Of a stretch of 8,414 bases of DNA, positions 1-5,946 are shown in pieces. How positions within the stretch are numbered: position 1 is the stretch's first letter; each line of letters starts with the position of its first letter. Location: assembly GCA_023423675.1 (NCBI GenBank), contig JAFAFD010000207.1, forward strand, positions 1 to 8,414, given 5' to 3'. This stretch comes from Pseudomonadota bacterium (GTDB taxonomy: Bacteria; Pseudomonadota; Gammaproteobacteria; Xanthomonadales; Xanthomonadaceae). The notes under the pieces were generated by a model. It was not told the origin of the DNA, searched no databases, and worked only from the letters and a program-made list of their open reading frames with translations. Both the position numbers and the translations under genes were made by a program.

Positions 1-84
1 CCCATGGATGGGTTCACGGCGTGTCCTGCCATGCGCCCTCATCCGATCGCCCACATAGGAGTGAGGCGCCAGCGACGCGGTGGA
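1..84. other. Left-edge non-coding stretch
   Basis: These 84 bases lie downstream of the minus-strand transporter stop codon (TCA on the plus strand at 85-87). A short inverted repeat, CCCAT-GG-ATGGG, occupies 3-14 (first arm at 1-5 if read from the edge), but it has no T-tract and is too short to call a terminator. A plus-strand frame is open here, but it runs antisense through the transporter gene and encodes a low-complexity Arg/His/Gln-rich product, so I treat it as a shadow. Nothing else is recognisable. Confidence 0.4.
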
Positions 85-897
85 TCACGCCCCGCGGAAC
101 GTATCCCACGCCATCCGCGCGATCAGCACCACCACCAGCCCCACGAACAGCTTGCGGATGAACGGCGTGCCGCCCTTCAGCGCCAGCCGCGTGCCCACCA
201 CCGAGCCGAAGATGTTGGCCGCCGCCATCGGCAGCGCGAACAGCCACAGGATATTGCCGGTGGGGACGAAGAACGAGATCGCCGCCACGTTCGTCGCCAG
301 GTTCACCACCTTCGACGCCGCCGAGGCGCGCAGGAAATCCAGGCCGAAGAAGCGCACGAACAGGAAGATCAGGAAGCTGCCGGTGCCGGGCCCGAAGAAG
401 CCGTCGTAGAAACCGATCGCCGCACCGATGGCCAGCGCGATGGCCAGCTCGCGGCGGCCGATCTCCTGCGGCCGGTGCAGGGCACCGAAATCCTTCTTCC
501 ACAACGTGTAGCCCAGCATCGCCACCAGCAGCACCAGCACCAGCGGCCGCACCGCCTCCTTGGGCAGCAGGCTGACCGCGGTGGCACCGGCGAAGGAGAA
601 GATGAAGGCGGTGCCGGCGGCGAACAGCACCGGTTTCCACGGGAAGCGCACGTTGCGCGCATAGCGCCAGGCCGCCGCGACGGTGCCGAACATCGAGCTG
701 AACTTGTTGGTGCCGAACAACATGGCCGGCGTCTGCTGCGGCAGCACCGTGAACAGGCCCGGCAGCTGCACCAGCCCGCCGCCGCCCACCGCCGCATCGA
801 CCAGGCCGGCGATGAAGGCAATCACCACCAACCACCACAACTCAGGGGGAACCAGTTCCAGCACGGCGATCGACACTTGGATGGGGGGCGACAGCAT
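85..897 (-). CDS. yfcA: TSUP-family (TauE/SafE, YfcA-type) membrane transporter
   Basis: This encodes a 270-residue, highly hydrophobic inner-membrane protein of the sulfite/organosulfonate exporter (TSUP, TauE/SafE) superfamily. Two family hallmarks are visible: an N-terminal half-repeat with [18 protein letters not shown] (about residues 31-48) followed by [11 protein letters not shown] (62-72), and a second half-repeat with [15 protein letters not shown] (162-176) followed by [13 protein letters not shown] (194-206). The [14 protein letters not shown] motif is characteristic of the E. coli YfcA subgroup. Hydrophobic segments lie near residues 22-40, 89-110, 117-132, 150-168, 174-184, 215-232 and 249-262. 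The substrate cannot be read from sequence; TSUP members move sulfite, sulfoacetate, thiosulfate and similar anions. The frame opens upstream at an ATG at 948, but that would overlap the divergent ychJ start, so I prefer the ATG at 897, just before the first conserved segment and with a weak AGG at -4 to -6. The gene is monocistronic in this window. Confidence 0.9.
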   Translation of the reverse strand: MLSPPIQVSIAVLELVPPELWWLVVIAFIAGLVDAAVGGGGLVQLPGLFTVLPQQTPAMLFGTNKFSSMFGTVAAAWRYARNVRFPWKPVLFAAGTAFIFSFAGATAVSLLPKEAVRPLVLVLLVAMLGYTLWKKDFGALHRPQEIGRRELAIALAIGAAIGFYDGFFGPGTGSFLIFLFVRFFGLDFLRASAASKVVNLATNVAAISFFVPTGNILWLFALPMAAANIFGSVVGTRLALKGGTPFIRKLFVGLVVVLIARMAWDTFRGA

Positions 898-933
898 ACG
901 CCTATCGCCGATGGATGCCGGGGGCGTCCCGCG

Positions 934-949
934 CGACAATACCGGCATG
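934..949 (+). promoter_or_regulatory. Possible -10 box placing ychJ transcript start at its ATG
   Basis: A -10-like hexamer GACAAT sits at 935-940, six bases before the ychJ ATG at 947. No purine-rich Shine-Dalgarno sequence is present in the 20 bases before that ATG. This spacing would start the transcript at or next to the start codon, giving a leaderless mRNA. No convincing -35 hexamer is seen 16-18 bp upstream, so the call is tentative. The 49-bp gap also has to hold the promoter for the divergent transporter. Confidence 0.3.
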
Positions 950-1339
950 ACCCGAACACCCGCCGATCCCTGTCCCTGCGGCCTGCCCGCCGACTACGCC
1001 GCCTGCTGCGGCCGCTACCACGCTGGCGAAGCCGCCCCGGATGCCGAGCGCCTGATGCGTTCGCGCTACAGCGCCTACGTACGCCAGCTGGCCGACTACC
1101 TGCGCCAGACCTGGCACCCGGACACGCGCCCGGCCGAACTTTCGCTGGACGAGGCATCAGGCCAGCGCACCCAGTGGCTGGGCCTGACCGTGAACGATCA
1201 CACCGCCACCGGCACCGGCAGTGCCGAGGTCCGCTTCACCGCCCGCTACCGCATCGGCGGCGGCAGCGCGGTGCGGATGACCGAGCACAGCCGCTTCCTG
1301 CGCATCGACGGCCGCTGGTACTACCTCGACGCGGTCTGA
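947..1339 (+). CDS. ychJ: YchJ-family (UPF0225) SEC-C motif protein
   Basis: This encodes a 130-residue soluble protein. It opens with a SEC-C type zinc-binding motif: Cys9-Pro-Cys11-Gly, then Cys20-Cys21-Gly and His25, as in the C-terminal zinc finger of SecA but here at the N-terminus. The following segment [15 protein letters not shown] (about residues 33-47) and the ...YLRQTWHP... stretch after it match the YchJ/UPF0225 family, whose C-terminal part has an NTF2-like fold. The ending [14 protein letters not shown] is also typical. The family role is not established; related SEC-C proteins bind zinc or interact with the translation and secretion machinery. The start is the ATG at 947. The frame is open further upstream, but that part runs antisense through the transporter and lacks family sequence. 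The length fits the short members of the family. It is divergent from the TSUP gene and is followed by a 70-bp gap before egtB. Confidence 0.85.
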   Translation: MTRTPADPCPCGLPADYAACCGRYHAGEAAPDAERLMRSRYSAYVRQLADYLRQTWHPDTRPAELSLDEASGQRTQWLGLTVNDHTATGTGSAEVRFTARYRIGGGSAVRMTEHSRFLRIDGRWYYLDAV

Positions 1340-1345
1340 GCCCCT

Positions 1346-1360
1346 GATGCTTCAAGCATC
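1346..1360 (+). other. Short hairpin after ychJ
   Basis: GATGCT-TCA-AGCATC forms a perfect 6-bp stem with a 3-base loop (1346-1360), seven bases after the ychJ stop codon. It lacks a following T-tract, so it is at best a weak terminator or an mRNA 3'-end stabiliser separating ychJ from egtB. The rest of the 1340-1409 gap shows no clear promoter hexamers. Confidence 0.35.
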
Positions 1361-1409
1361 CACCTGGCCATGACATCGCGCTCACCCGTGGCAACCGAAG
1401 CTGGTGCCC

Positions 1410-2681
1410 ATGGACAGCGCAACCCTCGCCGTCGCTGCCCCGCAGCGTGAACTCGCCAGCCACTTCGCCCACGTGCGTGGACGCAGCCAGCAACTGGCCG
1501 CACCGCTCAGCGCCGAAGACGCGATGCTGCAGAGCATGGACGATGCCAGCCCGACCAAATGGCACCTGGCCCACACCACCTGGTTCTTCGAACGTTTCGT
1601 GCTGGCCAGCGTACGTGGCCACCAGCCGTGGGATCCGGCCTGGGATTTCCTGTTCAACAGTTACTACAAGAGCCTCGGCCCGGCCCATGCCCGCCCACGC
1701 CGTGGCTTGCTGTCGCGGCCCTCGCTGCAGCAGGTGCGCGACTATCGCCGGCACGTCGATGAGCAGGTGCTGGCGCGCCTGGCCGATGGCGATCTCGGTG
1801 AAGAGGCGCTGCAGCACCTGCAGCTGGGCCTGCAGCACGAACAGCAGCACCAGGAACTGCTGCTGACCGACATCAAGCACGCCCTGTGGTGCAACCCGCT
1901 GCAGCCGCCCTATCGCGAAGACCTCGAGGCGGTCACCAGCGCGGCCAGCGCACAGGGCTGGGTTGCACGGGAAGAAAGCATCGTCAGCGTCGGCGCAGCG
2001 CGCTGGCCGCAGCACGCGCCCTTCGCCTACGACAACGAATCGCCGCCGCACCGCGTACTTGTTCCGGCACACGCCATCGCCGAACGCCCGCTCAGCAACG
2101 GCGAGTACCGCGCCTTCGTCGATGCCGGCGGCTACCGCGATCCGCGCTGGTGGCTCAGCGAAGGCTGGGCCCTGTGCGAGGCCGAGGGCTGGCAGCACCC
2201 GCTGTACTGGCACGATGACCTGCAGCACGAGTACACCCTCGGTGGCTGGCGCGTGCTCGATCCACATGCGCCGGTCTGCCACCTCAGCTATTACGAAGCC
2301 GATGCCTGCGCGCGCTGGCATGAGGCACGGCTGCCGAGCGAATTCGAATGGGAAGCGGCCGCCGCCACGCAGCCGCCCAGCGGCCACTTCGCCGACGACG
2401 ACCAGCTGCATCCCCATGCAGGGCAGGGCACGGGCCTGCGCCAGCTGTTCGGCGATGTCTGGGAATGGACCTCCAGCGCCTATGGCGCCTACCCCGGCTT
2501 CCAGCCCTTCGGCGGAAACCTGGGCGAATACAACGGCAAATTCATGTGTGGCCAGTGGGTGTTGCGCGGCGGAAGCTGCGCCACTCCGCGAGGCCACGTA
2601 CGCAGCAGCTACCGCAACTTCTTCAATCCACCGGCGCGCTGGCAGTTTTCCGGCGTGCGCCTGGCGAGGGATCTTCCATGA
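1410..2681 (+). CDS. egtB: EgtB: hercynine oxygenase / ergothioneine sulfoxide synthase
   Basis: This non-heme iron enzyme joins hercynine to a thiol donor (cysteine or gamma-glutamylcysteine) with O2 in ergothioneine synthesis. The protein has 423 residues from the ATG at 1410; a GTG at 1404 is in frame, but the GAAG at 1397-1400 is better spaced for the ATG. The N-terminal DinB-like domain carries the iron-ligand signatures WHLAHTTWFFE (51-61) and LQHEQQHQELL (141-151), giving His52 or His55 plus His143 and His147. The C-terminal FGE-sulfatase/formylglycine-type domain runs from about 185 to 420, with LPSEFEWEAAA (308-318), FGDVWEWTSSAYGAYPGF (347-364), WVLRGGSCATPRGHVRSSYRNFF (383-405, key residues R386, G387, G388, R402, N403) and WQFSGVRLAR (411-420). 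A Tyr85-Tyr86 pair could match the active-site tyrosine pair I recall for cysteine-using type II EgtB; this needs alignment. OvoA is excluded because there is no fused methyltransferase domain, and linkage to egtD argues against the selenoneine homologue SenA. No egtC or egtE is nearby. Confidence 0.93.
   Translation: MDSATLAVAAPQRELASHFAHVRGRSQQLAAPLSAEDAMLQSMDDASPTKWHLAHTTWFFERFVLASVRGHQPWDPAWDFLFNSYYKSLGPAHARPRRGLLSRPSLQQVRDYRRHVDEQVLARLADGDLGEEALQHLQLGLQHEQQHQELLLTDIKHALWCNPLQPPYREDLEAVTSAASAQGWVAREESIVSVGAARWPQHAPFAYDNESPPHRVLVPAHAIAERPLSNGEYRAFVDAGGYRDPRWWLSEGWALCEAEGWQHPLYWHDDLQHEYTLGGWRVLDPHAPVCHLSYYEADACARWHEARLPSEFEWEAAAATQPPSGHFADDDQLHPHAGQGTGLRQLFGDVWEWTSSAYGAYPGFQPFGGNLGEYNGKFMCGQWVLRGGSCATPRGHVRSSYRNFFNPPARWQFSGVRLARDLP
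2666..2681 (+). promoter_or_regulatory. egtD ribosome binding site and ATGA stop/start overlap
   Basis: GAGGG at 2666-2670 lies seven bases before the egtD ATG (2678). The ATGA at 2678-2681 contains both the egtD start and the egtB stop (TGA 2679-2681). This arrangement indicates translational coupling and one transcript for both enzymes. Confidence 0.8.
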
Positions 2682-3658
2682 GTACCGTGCAGGACGCGCT
2701 GCAGGCGCTGACCGACCTTACCCCCGGCCGCCAGCAGATCATGGCCGACGCCGTGGCCGGCCTCTCGTGCGCCGCGCGCCAGTTGCCGTCCAAGTATTTC
2801 TACGACGCGCGCGGGTCGCGCCTGTTCGAGCAGATCACCCACACCCGCGAGTACTACCCCACGCGCACCGAATTGGCCCTGCTCGACCGGGTGCTGCCGG
2901 AGATCGCCAGCGCCGTCGGCGCGCATGCCCACGTGGTCGAGCTGGGCAGTGGCAGCGGCCGCAAGACCGCGCTGCTGCTGGCCGCCCTGCACGATCCGGT
3001 GGCCTACACGCCCATCGAAATCTCGCGCGCCGCGCTGCTGTCCAGCATCGACCACCTGGCCCCGGCGCTGCCGCAGGTGGAGATGCTGCCGGTCTGCGCC
3101 GACTTCACCCGCCCGGTGCAGGTCCCCGAACCGGAACGCCAAGCGGCGCGGCACCTGCTGTTCTTCCCCGGTTCCACCTTGGGCAACTTCGCTGGCGAAG
3201 AGGCCATCGCCCTGCTGCGCGCGATGCGCCAGACCATGGGCGAGGACGGCTTGGCGCTGGTCGGCATCGACCTGCACAAGGACCCGGCGCTGATCGAGGC
3301 CGCCTACAACGATGCCGACGGCATCACCGCAGCGTTCACCCTCAATCTGCTGGCCCGCCTCAACCGCGAGGTCGGCAGTGATTTCGATCTTGATGGCTTC
3401 CGCCACCAGGCCCGCTACAGCACCGCGCGCCTGCGCATCGAAACCGATCTGGTCAGCCAGCGCGAACAGGACGTGCACCTGGACGGTCAGACCTTCCACT
3501 TCCAGGCCGGCGAACCGATCCGGGTCGAGTACAGCCACAAGTACACCGATGCCAGCTTCAACCACTTGGTGCAGCAGGCCGGGCTGGAAACCATCGCCCA
3601 CTGGGATGCGTCCGATCCTGCGTACGGCCTGCGCCTGCTGCGCGCCTCCGTCCCATGA
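2678..3658 (+). CDS. egtD: EgtD: L-histidine N-alpha-methyltransferase
   Basis: This SAM-dependent enzyme trimethylates the alpha-amino group of histidine to hercynine, the first step of ergothioneine synthesis and the substrate for EgtB. The protein has 326 residues, close to the roughly 320 usual for EgtD. Family signatures in order are LPSKYFYDARGSRLFEQIT (36-54), EYYPTRTELALL (58-69), the SAM-binding glycine loop VVELGSGSGRKTALLLAA (86-103), PIEIS (112-116), FFPGSTLGNF (162-171) and GIDLHKD (196-202). Residues aligning by position with the histidine-binding site of mycobacterial EgtD are present: Tyr60 (Tyr56 there), Asn170 (Asn166), Tyr210 (Tyr206), Glu284 (Glu282) and Ser286 (Ser284) in VEYSHKY. 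These imply an active, histidine-specific enzyme. The start overlaps the egtB stop and has its own Shine-Dalgarno sequence. Other ergothioneine genes (gamma-glutamylcysteine ligase, egtC, the C-S lyase egtE) are not in the window and may be unlinked or bypassed. Confidence 0.95.
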   Translation: MSTVQDALQALTDLTPGRQQIMADAVAGLSCAARQLPSKYFYDARGSRLFEQITHTREYYPTRTELALLDRVLPEIASAVGAHAHVVELGSGSGRKTALLLAALHDPVAYTPIEISRAALLSSIDHLAPALPQVEMLPVCADFTRPVQVPEPERQAARHLLFFPGSTLGNFAGEEAIALLRAMRQTMGEDGLALVGIDLHKDPALIEAAYNDADGITAAFTLNLLARLNREVGSDFDLDGFRHQARYSTARLRIETDLVSQREQDVHLDGQTFHFQAGEPIRVEYSHKYTDASFNHLVQQAGLETIAHWDASDPAYGLRLLRASVP

Positions 3659-3660
3659 CG

Positions 3661-3683
3661 GTAGCGCCGGGCCATGCCCGGCG
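3661..3683 (+). repeat. SMAG-like REP element (GTAG stem-loop)
   Basis: The tetranucleotide GTAG (3661-3664) is followed directly by a perfect 8-bp stem, CGCCGGGC (3665-3672) and GCCCGGCG (3676-3683), around a 3-base CAT loop, 23 nt in all. This is the size and form of the GTAG-headed palindromic repeats called SMAG in Stenotrophomonas maltophilia, a REP class linked to RAYT (Y1 transposase-like) proteins. It begins 2 bp after the egtD stop codon, a usual place for REP units, where they protect or end the upstream mRNA. Only one unit is present and no RAYT gene is in the window. Confidence 0.75.
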
Positions 3684-3737
3684 GCACATCACCACCCGCG
3701 CTAACATGGCCCCAGCACCGGCAACACGGAAAACGCC

Positions 3738-5912
3738 ATGCCCTTGATGACCACGCTCGGCCTGGCCGCGGCGCTGGCCGCGCCGTTGACGGCGCAACCG
3801 ACACCCGCCGCTGATCCGGCCTTCACCCGCTGCATGACGCAGCTGCAGGCCACGGCCGGGAAGCAGGGCATCGCCGCAGATCGCTTCGCTGCCATCACCG
3901 CCGGCCTGCAGCCCGACCCCAGCGTGCTGCCGCTGCTGGATGCGCAGCCGGAATTCACCACGCCGATCTGGGATTACCTGGCCGCCCTGGTCGATCGCCC
4001 GCGGGTGAACGATGGCCGCGCCATGCTGCTGCAGCATCGCGATCTGTTGCAGCGGGTATCGGCGCAGTACGGCGTCGATCCGGCCACCATCGTCGCCGTA
4101 TGGGGCGTGGAGAGCGATTATGGCCGCGTGTTCGGCAAGCGCCCCCTGCTGCAGTCGCTGGCCACGCTGTCCTGTGCCGGCCGTCGCCAGCCCTTCTTCC
4201 GTGGCGAACTGCTGGCGCTCATCAAGCTGATCGAGCAGGGCGACCTGCAGGCGCAGGGACTCACCGGTTCCTGGGCCGGCGCCTTCGGCCACACCCAGTT
4301 CATGCCCAGCACCTATGCGCGCATCGCCGTCGACGGGGATGGCGATGGCCGCCGCGATCTGGTGGCCAGCATTCCCGACGCACTCGCCTCCACCGCCAAC
4401 TATCTCAAGCGCGCCGGTTGGCGCAGCGGCGAGCCGTGGGGCATGGAGGTACGCATTCCCGAGGGCTTCAAGACGGCGCAGGCCGGGCGCACCCAGCGTC
4501 GCGCGCTGGCCGACTGGCGCGCACTGGGCATCACCGGCCTGGATGGCAGCGCCCTCGCGCCGCAGGGCCTGCCGGCCGATGCCCGCGCGGCCCTGCTGCT
4601 GCCGGCCGGTGCCAAGGGCCCGGCGTTGCTGGTGTTCCGCAACTACGATGCGATCTACAGCTACAACGCCGCCGAAAGCTACGCGCTGGCCATCGCCACC
4701 CTCGCCGATCGCCTGCGCGGCGGCAACGGCCTGGCGACCGCCTGGCCCACCGATGATCCCGGCCTCGGCCGCGACGAGCGCCGCCAGCTGCAGACCCTGC
4801 TGCTGGCCCGTGGCCACGATATCGGCAGAGCCGATGGCATGATCGGCAATGCCAGCCGGCGCGCGCTCCAGGTCGAGCAGCGCCGCCTGGGCTGGGCCGA
4901 TGCCGATGGCCGCCCCGGCCAGCGCATCCTGCGCGCGCTGCAGGCCGAGCCGCGCACGCCGGCCACGCCCACCCGTTTCAGCCTTCCCGCCAACTACAGT
5001 GCCGCGCAGTCGCCGGCCTTACGGAGTCGTTCCACCGTGCAACAGATCCAAGGTGTCAGCAGCGGCCCGTTCCAGGGACTCGATGCCTGGCTGGTGGAAA
5101 CCCCCGAAGCCACCGCCGCCATCAGCGTGTTCGGCGGCCAGCTGCTGTCCTTCGTGCCCAAGGGCCAGCCCGACGTGATGTGGCTGTCGCCCAAGCGGGC
5201 CGAGCTGCCAACCCCCATCCGTGGTGGCAGCCCCGTGTGCTGGCCGTACTTCGGCCGCCAGGGCCAGGGCAATGACGTGCCGGCGCACGGCTTCGTCCGC
5301 ACCCTGCCGTGGGAACTGCAGCAGGCGCGCCGCCTCGACGACGGCAGCATCGAGCTGACCCTGGCGCCACCGGCGCTGCAGGATCTCGGCCTGCGCCTGC
5401 GCCTGAGCATGACCGTGCGCGTGGGCCGCGAGCTGCGCCAGCAGCTGGTCACCGAGAACACCGGCAGCGCACCGGCCACCTTCACCCAGGCCCTGCACAA
5501 CTACTTCCGCGTGGGCGACGCCACCCGCGTGGAAGTTGACGGCGTGGACGGGGTGACCTACCAGGACAAGTACGAGAACTACGCCCAGACCCGCCGCCAG
5601 CAGGGGCCGTGGTCCCTGCGCGATCCGCGCGATCCGGGCCGCAGCGACCGCATCTACAGCCCGGCCGGCGGCCGCTACGTGCTGCGCGACCCGGTGCTCA
5701 AGCGCCGCATCGAACTGCGTACCGAAGGCAGCCGCGCGCTGGTGGCCTGGAACCCCGGCGCGGAAGCGGCGGCGAAGATGGCCGACGTTGGCGATGGCTG
5801 GCGCGAGTACGTCTGCCTGGAGGCAGCCAACGCCGGTCCGGATGTCGTGACCGTGGCCCCGGGCGGCCGCCACGTGCTGGTGCAGGTGCTGTCCAGCCAG
5901 CCCCAGCCCTGA
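3738..5912 (+). CDS. Lytic murein transglycosylase (MltB type) in-frame with D-hexose-6-P mutarotase
   Basis: One uninterrupted frame of 724 codons holds two unrelated enzymes. Residues about 27-330 are an MltB-type lytic transglycosylase, which cleaves peptidoglycan glycan strands to 1,6-anhydro ends. Visible marks are AVWGVESDYGRVFG (120-133) with catalytic Glu125, GAFGHTQFMPSTY (181-193), the Asp/Gly-rich VDGDGDGRRD (198-207) and FRNYDAIYSYNAAESYALAI (300-319). Residues about 343-401 form a PG_binding_1 domain (LQTLLLARGHDIGRADGMIG). A signal peptide is plausible (residues 1-20, A-x-A before Gln20) but lacks an early positive charge. Residues from about 437 on are a complete YeaD-type mutarotase, described separately. 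The linker (about 402-436) is Pro/Ser/Ala rich and contains a rare TTA codon (Leu428). A stop there would give a 427-residue enzyme and a separate downstream gene, which is what I would expect biologically. As the sequence stands no stop exists. The start at 3738 has GGA seven bases upstream; an ATG at 3747 is possible. Confidence 0.8.
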   Translation: MPLMTTLGLAAALAAPLTAQPTPAADPAFTRCMTQLQATAGKQGIAADRFAAITAGLQPDPSVLPLLDAQPEFTTPIWDYLAALVDRPRVNDGRAMLLQHRDLLQRVSAQYGVDPATIVAVWGVESDYGRVFGKRPLLQSLATLSCAGRRQPFFRGELLALIKLIEQGDLQAQGLTGSWAGAFGHTQFMPSTYARIAVDGDGDGRRDLVASIPDALASTANYLKRAGWRSGEPWGMEVRIPEGFKTAQAGRTQRRALADWRALGITGLDGSALAPQGLPADARAALLLPAGAKGPALLVFRNYDAIYSYNAAESYALAIATLADRLRGGNGLATAWPTDDPGLGRDERRQLQTLLLARGHDIGRADGMIGNASRRALQVEQRRLGWADADGRPGQRILRALQAEPRTPATPTRFSLPANYSAAQSPALRSRSTVQQIQGVSSGPFQGLDAWLVETPEATAAISVFGGQLLSFVPKGQPDVMWLSPKRAELPTPIRGGSPVCWPYFGRQGQGNDVPAHGFVRTLPWELQQARRLDDGSIELTLAPPALQDLGLRLRLSMTVRVGRELRQQLVTENTGSAPATFTQALHNYFRVGDATRVEVDGVDGVTYQDKYENYAQTRRQQGPWSLRDPRDPGRSDRIYSPAGGRYVLRDPVLKRRIELRTEGSRALVAWNPGAEAAAKMADVGDGWREYVCLEAANAGPDVVTVAPGGRHVLVQVLSSQPQP
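5021..5039 (+). promoter_or_regulatory. Internal Shine-Dalgarno and GTG start for the mutarotase
   Basis: ACGGAG at 5021-5026 lies ten bases before a GTG (5037-5039), which begins the frame VQQIQGVSSGPFQG just before the first conserved mutarotase residues. The site sits inside the transglycosylase-mutarotase frame. It suggests that the mutarotase is, or was until recently, translated independently. Confidence 0.5.
5037..5912 (+). CDS. yeaD: D-hexose-6-phosphate mutarotase (YeaD family), probable internal start
   Basis: This is an aldose-1-epimerase-like enzyme that interconverts the alpha and beta anomers of hexose 6-phosphates in the cytoplasm. From the GTG at 5037 the product is 291 residues, close to the roughly 290-300 of the family, so the domain is complete. 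Motifs are AISVFGGQLLSFVPKGQPDV (residues 28-47 of this product), GGSPVCWPYFG (63-73), the catalytic-His segment PAHGFVRTLPWEL (82-94, His84), ALHNYFRV (152-159, His154) and near the C-terminus YVCLEAANAG (258-267), whose Glu262 fits the general-base glutamate. A cluster of basic residues in LKRRIELRTEGSR suits phosphate binding but is not proof. A cytoplasmic phosphosugar enzyme would be out of place if exported by the transglycosylase signal peptide, which favours this separate start. GYF_2/DUF2628 follows 31 bp downstream and may be co-transcribed. Confidence 0.7.
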   Translation: MQQIQGVSSGPFQGLDAWLVETPEATAAISVFGGQLLSFVPKGQPDVMWLSPKRAELPTPIRGGSPVCWPYFGRQGQGNDVPAHGFVRTLPWELQQARRLDDGSIELTLAPPALQDLGLRLRLSMTVRVGRELRQQLVTENTGSAPATFTQALHNYFRVGDATRVEVDGVDGVTYQDKYENYAQTRRQQGPWSLRDPRDPGRSDRIYSPAGGRYVLRDPVLKRRIELRTEGSRALVAWNPGAEAAAKMADVGDGWREYVCLEAANAGPDVVTVAPGGRHVLVQVLSSQPQP

Positions 5913-5931
5913 GCGGGGCCCCGTTACAGAC

Positions 5932-5946
5932 AAGGAGCGATGCATG
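5932..5946 (+). promoter_or_regulatory. Ribosome binding site deciding the start at 5944
   Basis: AAGGAG at 5932-5937 is followed by two ATGs, at 5940 and 5944. The second is in the frame that encodes the GYF_2 domain and has six bases of spacing, so 5944 is the start. The ATG at 5940 opens an Arg/Gly-rich shadow frame. A 10-bp palindrome CGGGGCCCCG (5914-5923) sits between the previous stop and this site. Confidence 0.75.

Noticed and set aside
4..1347. 447-codon plus-strand open frame across the transporter and ychJ
   Set aside because: It is antisense to a clear TSUP gene and then out of frame with ychJ. The product is Arg/His/Gln/Gly-rich with no family motif, which is typical of GC-rich shadow frames.
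1236..2597. 453-codon minus-strand open frame antisense to egtB
   Set aside because: It overlaps the strongly supported egtB and shows no motif. Long antisense frames are common in high-GC genes.
1410..2681. Ovothiol synthase OvoA or selenoneine synthase SenA instead of EgtB
   Set aside because: OvoA carries a fused C-terminal methyltransferase, absent here. SenA is normally beside senB and senC, while this gene overlaps egtD.
3558..4817. 419-codon minus-strand open frame antisense to the transglycosylase
   Set aside because: It has Ala/Gly/Gln-rich low-complexity content and lies opposite a gene with a clear catalytic motif.
5914..5923. CGGGGCCCCG palindrome as a terminator
   Set aside because: With a 4-base loop only three base pairs remain, and only two T residues follow, so it is too weak to call.
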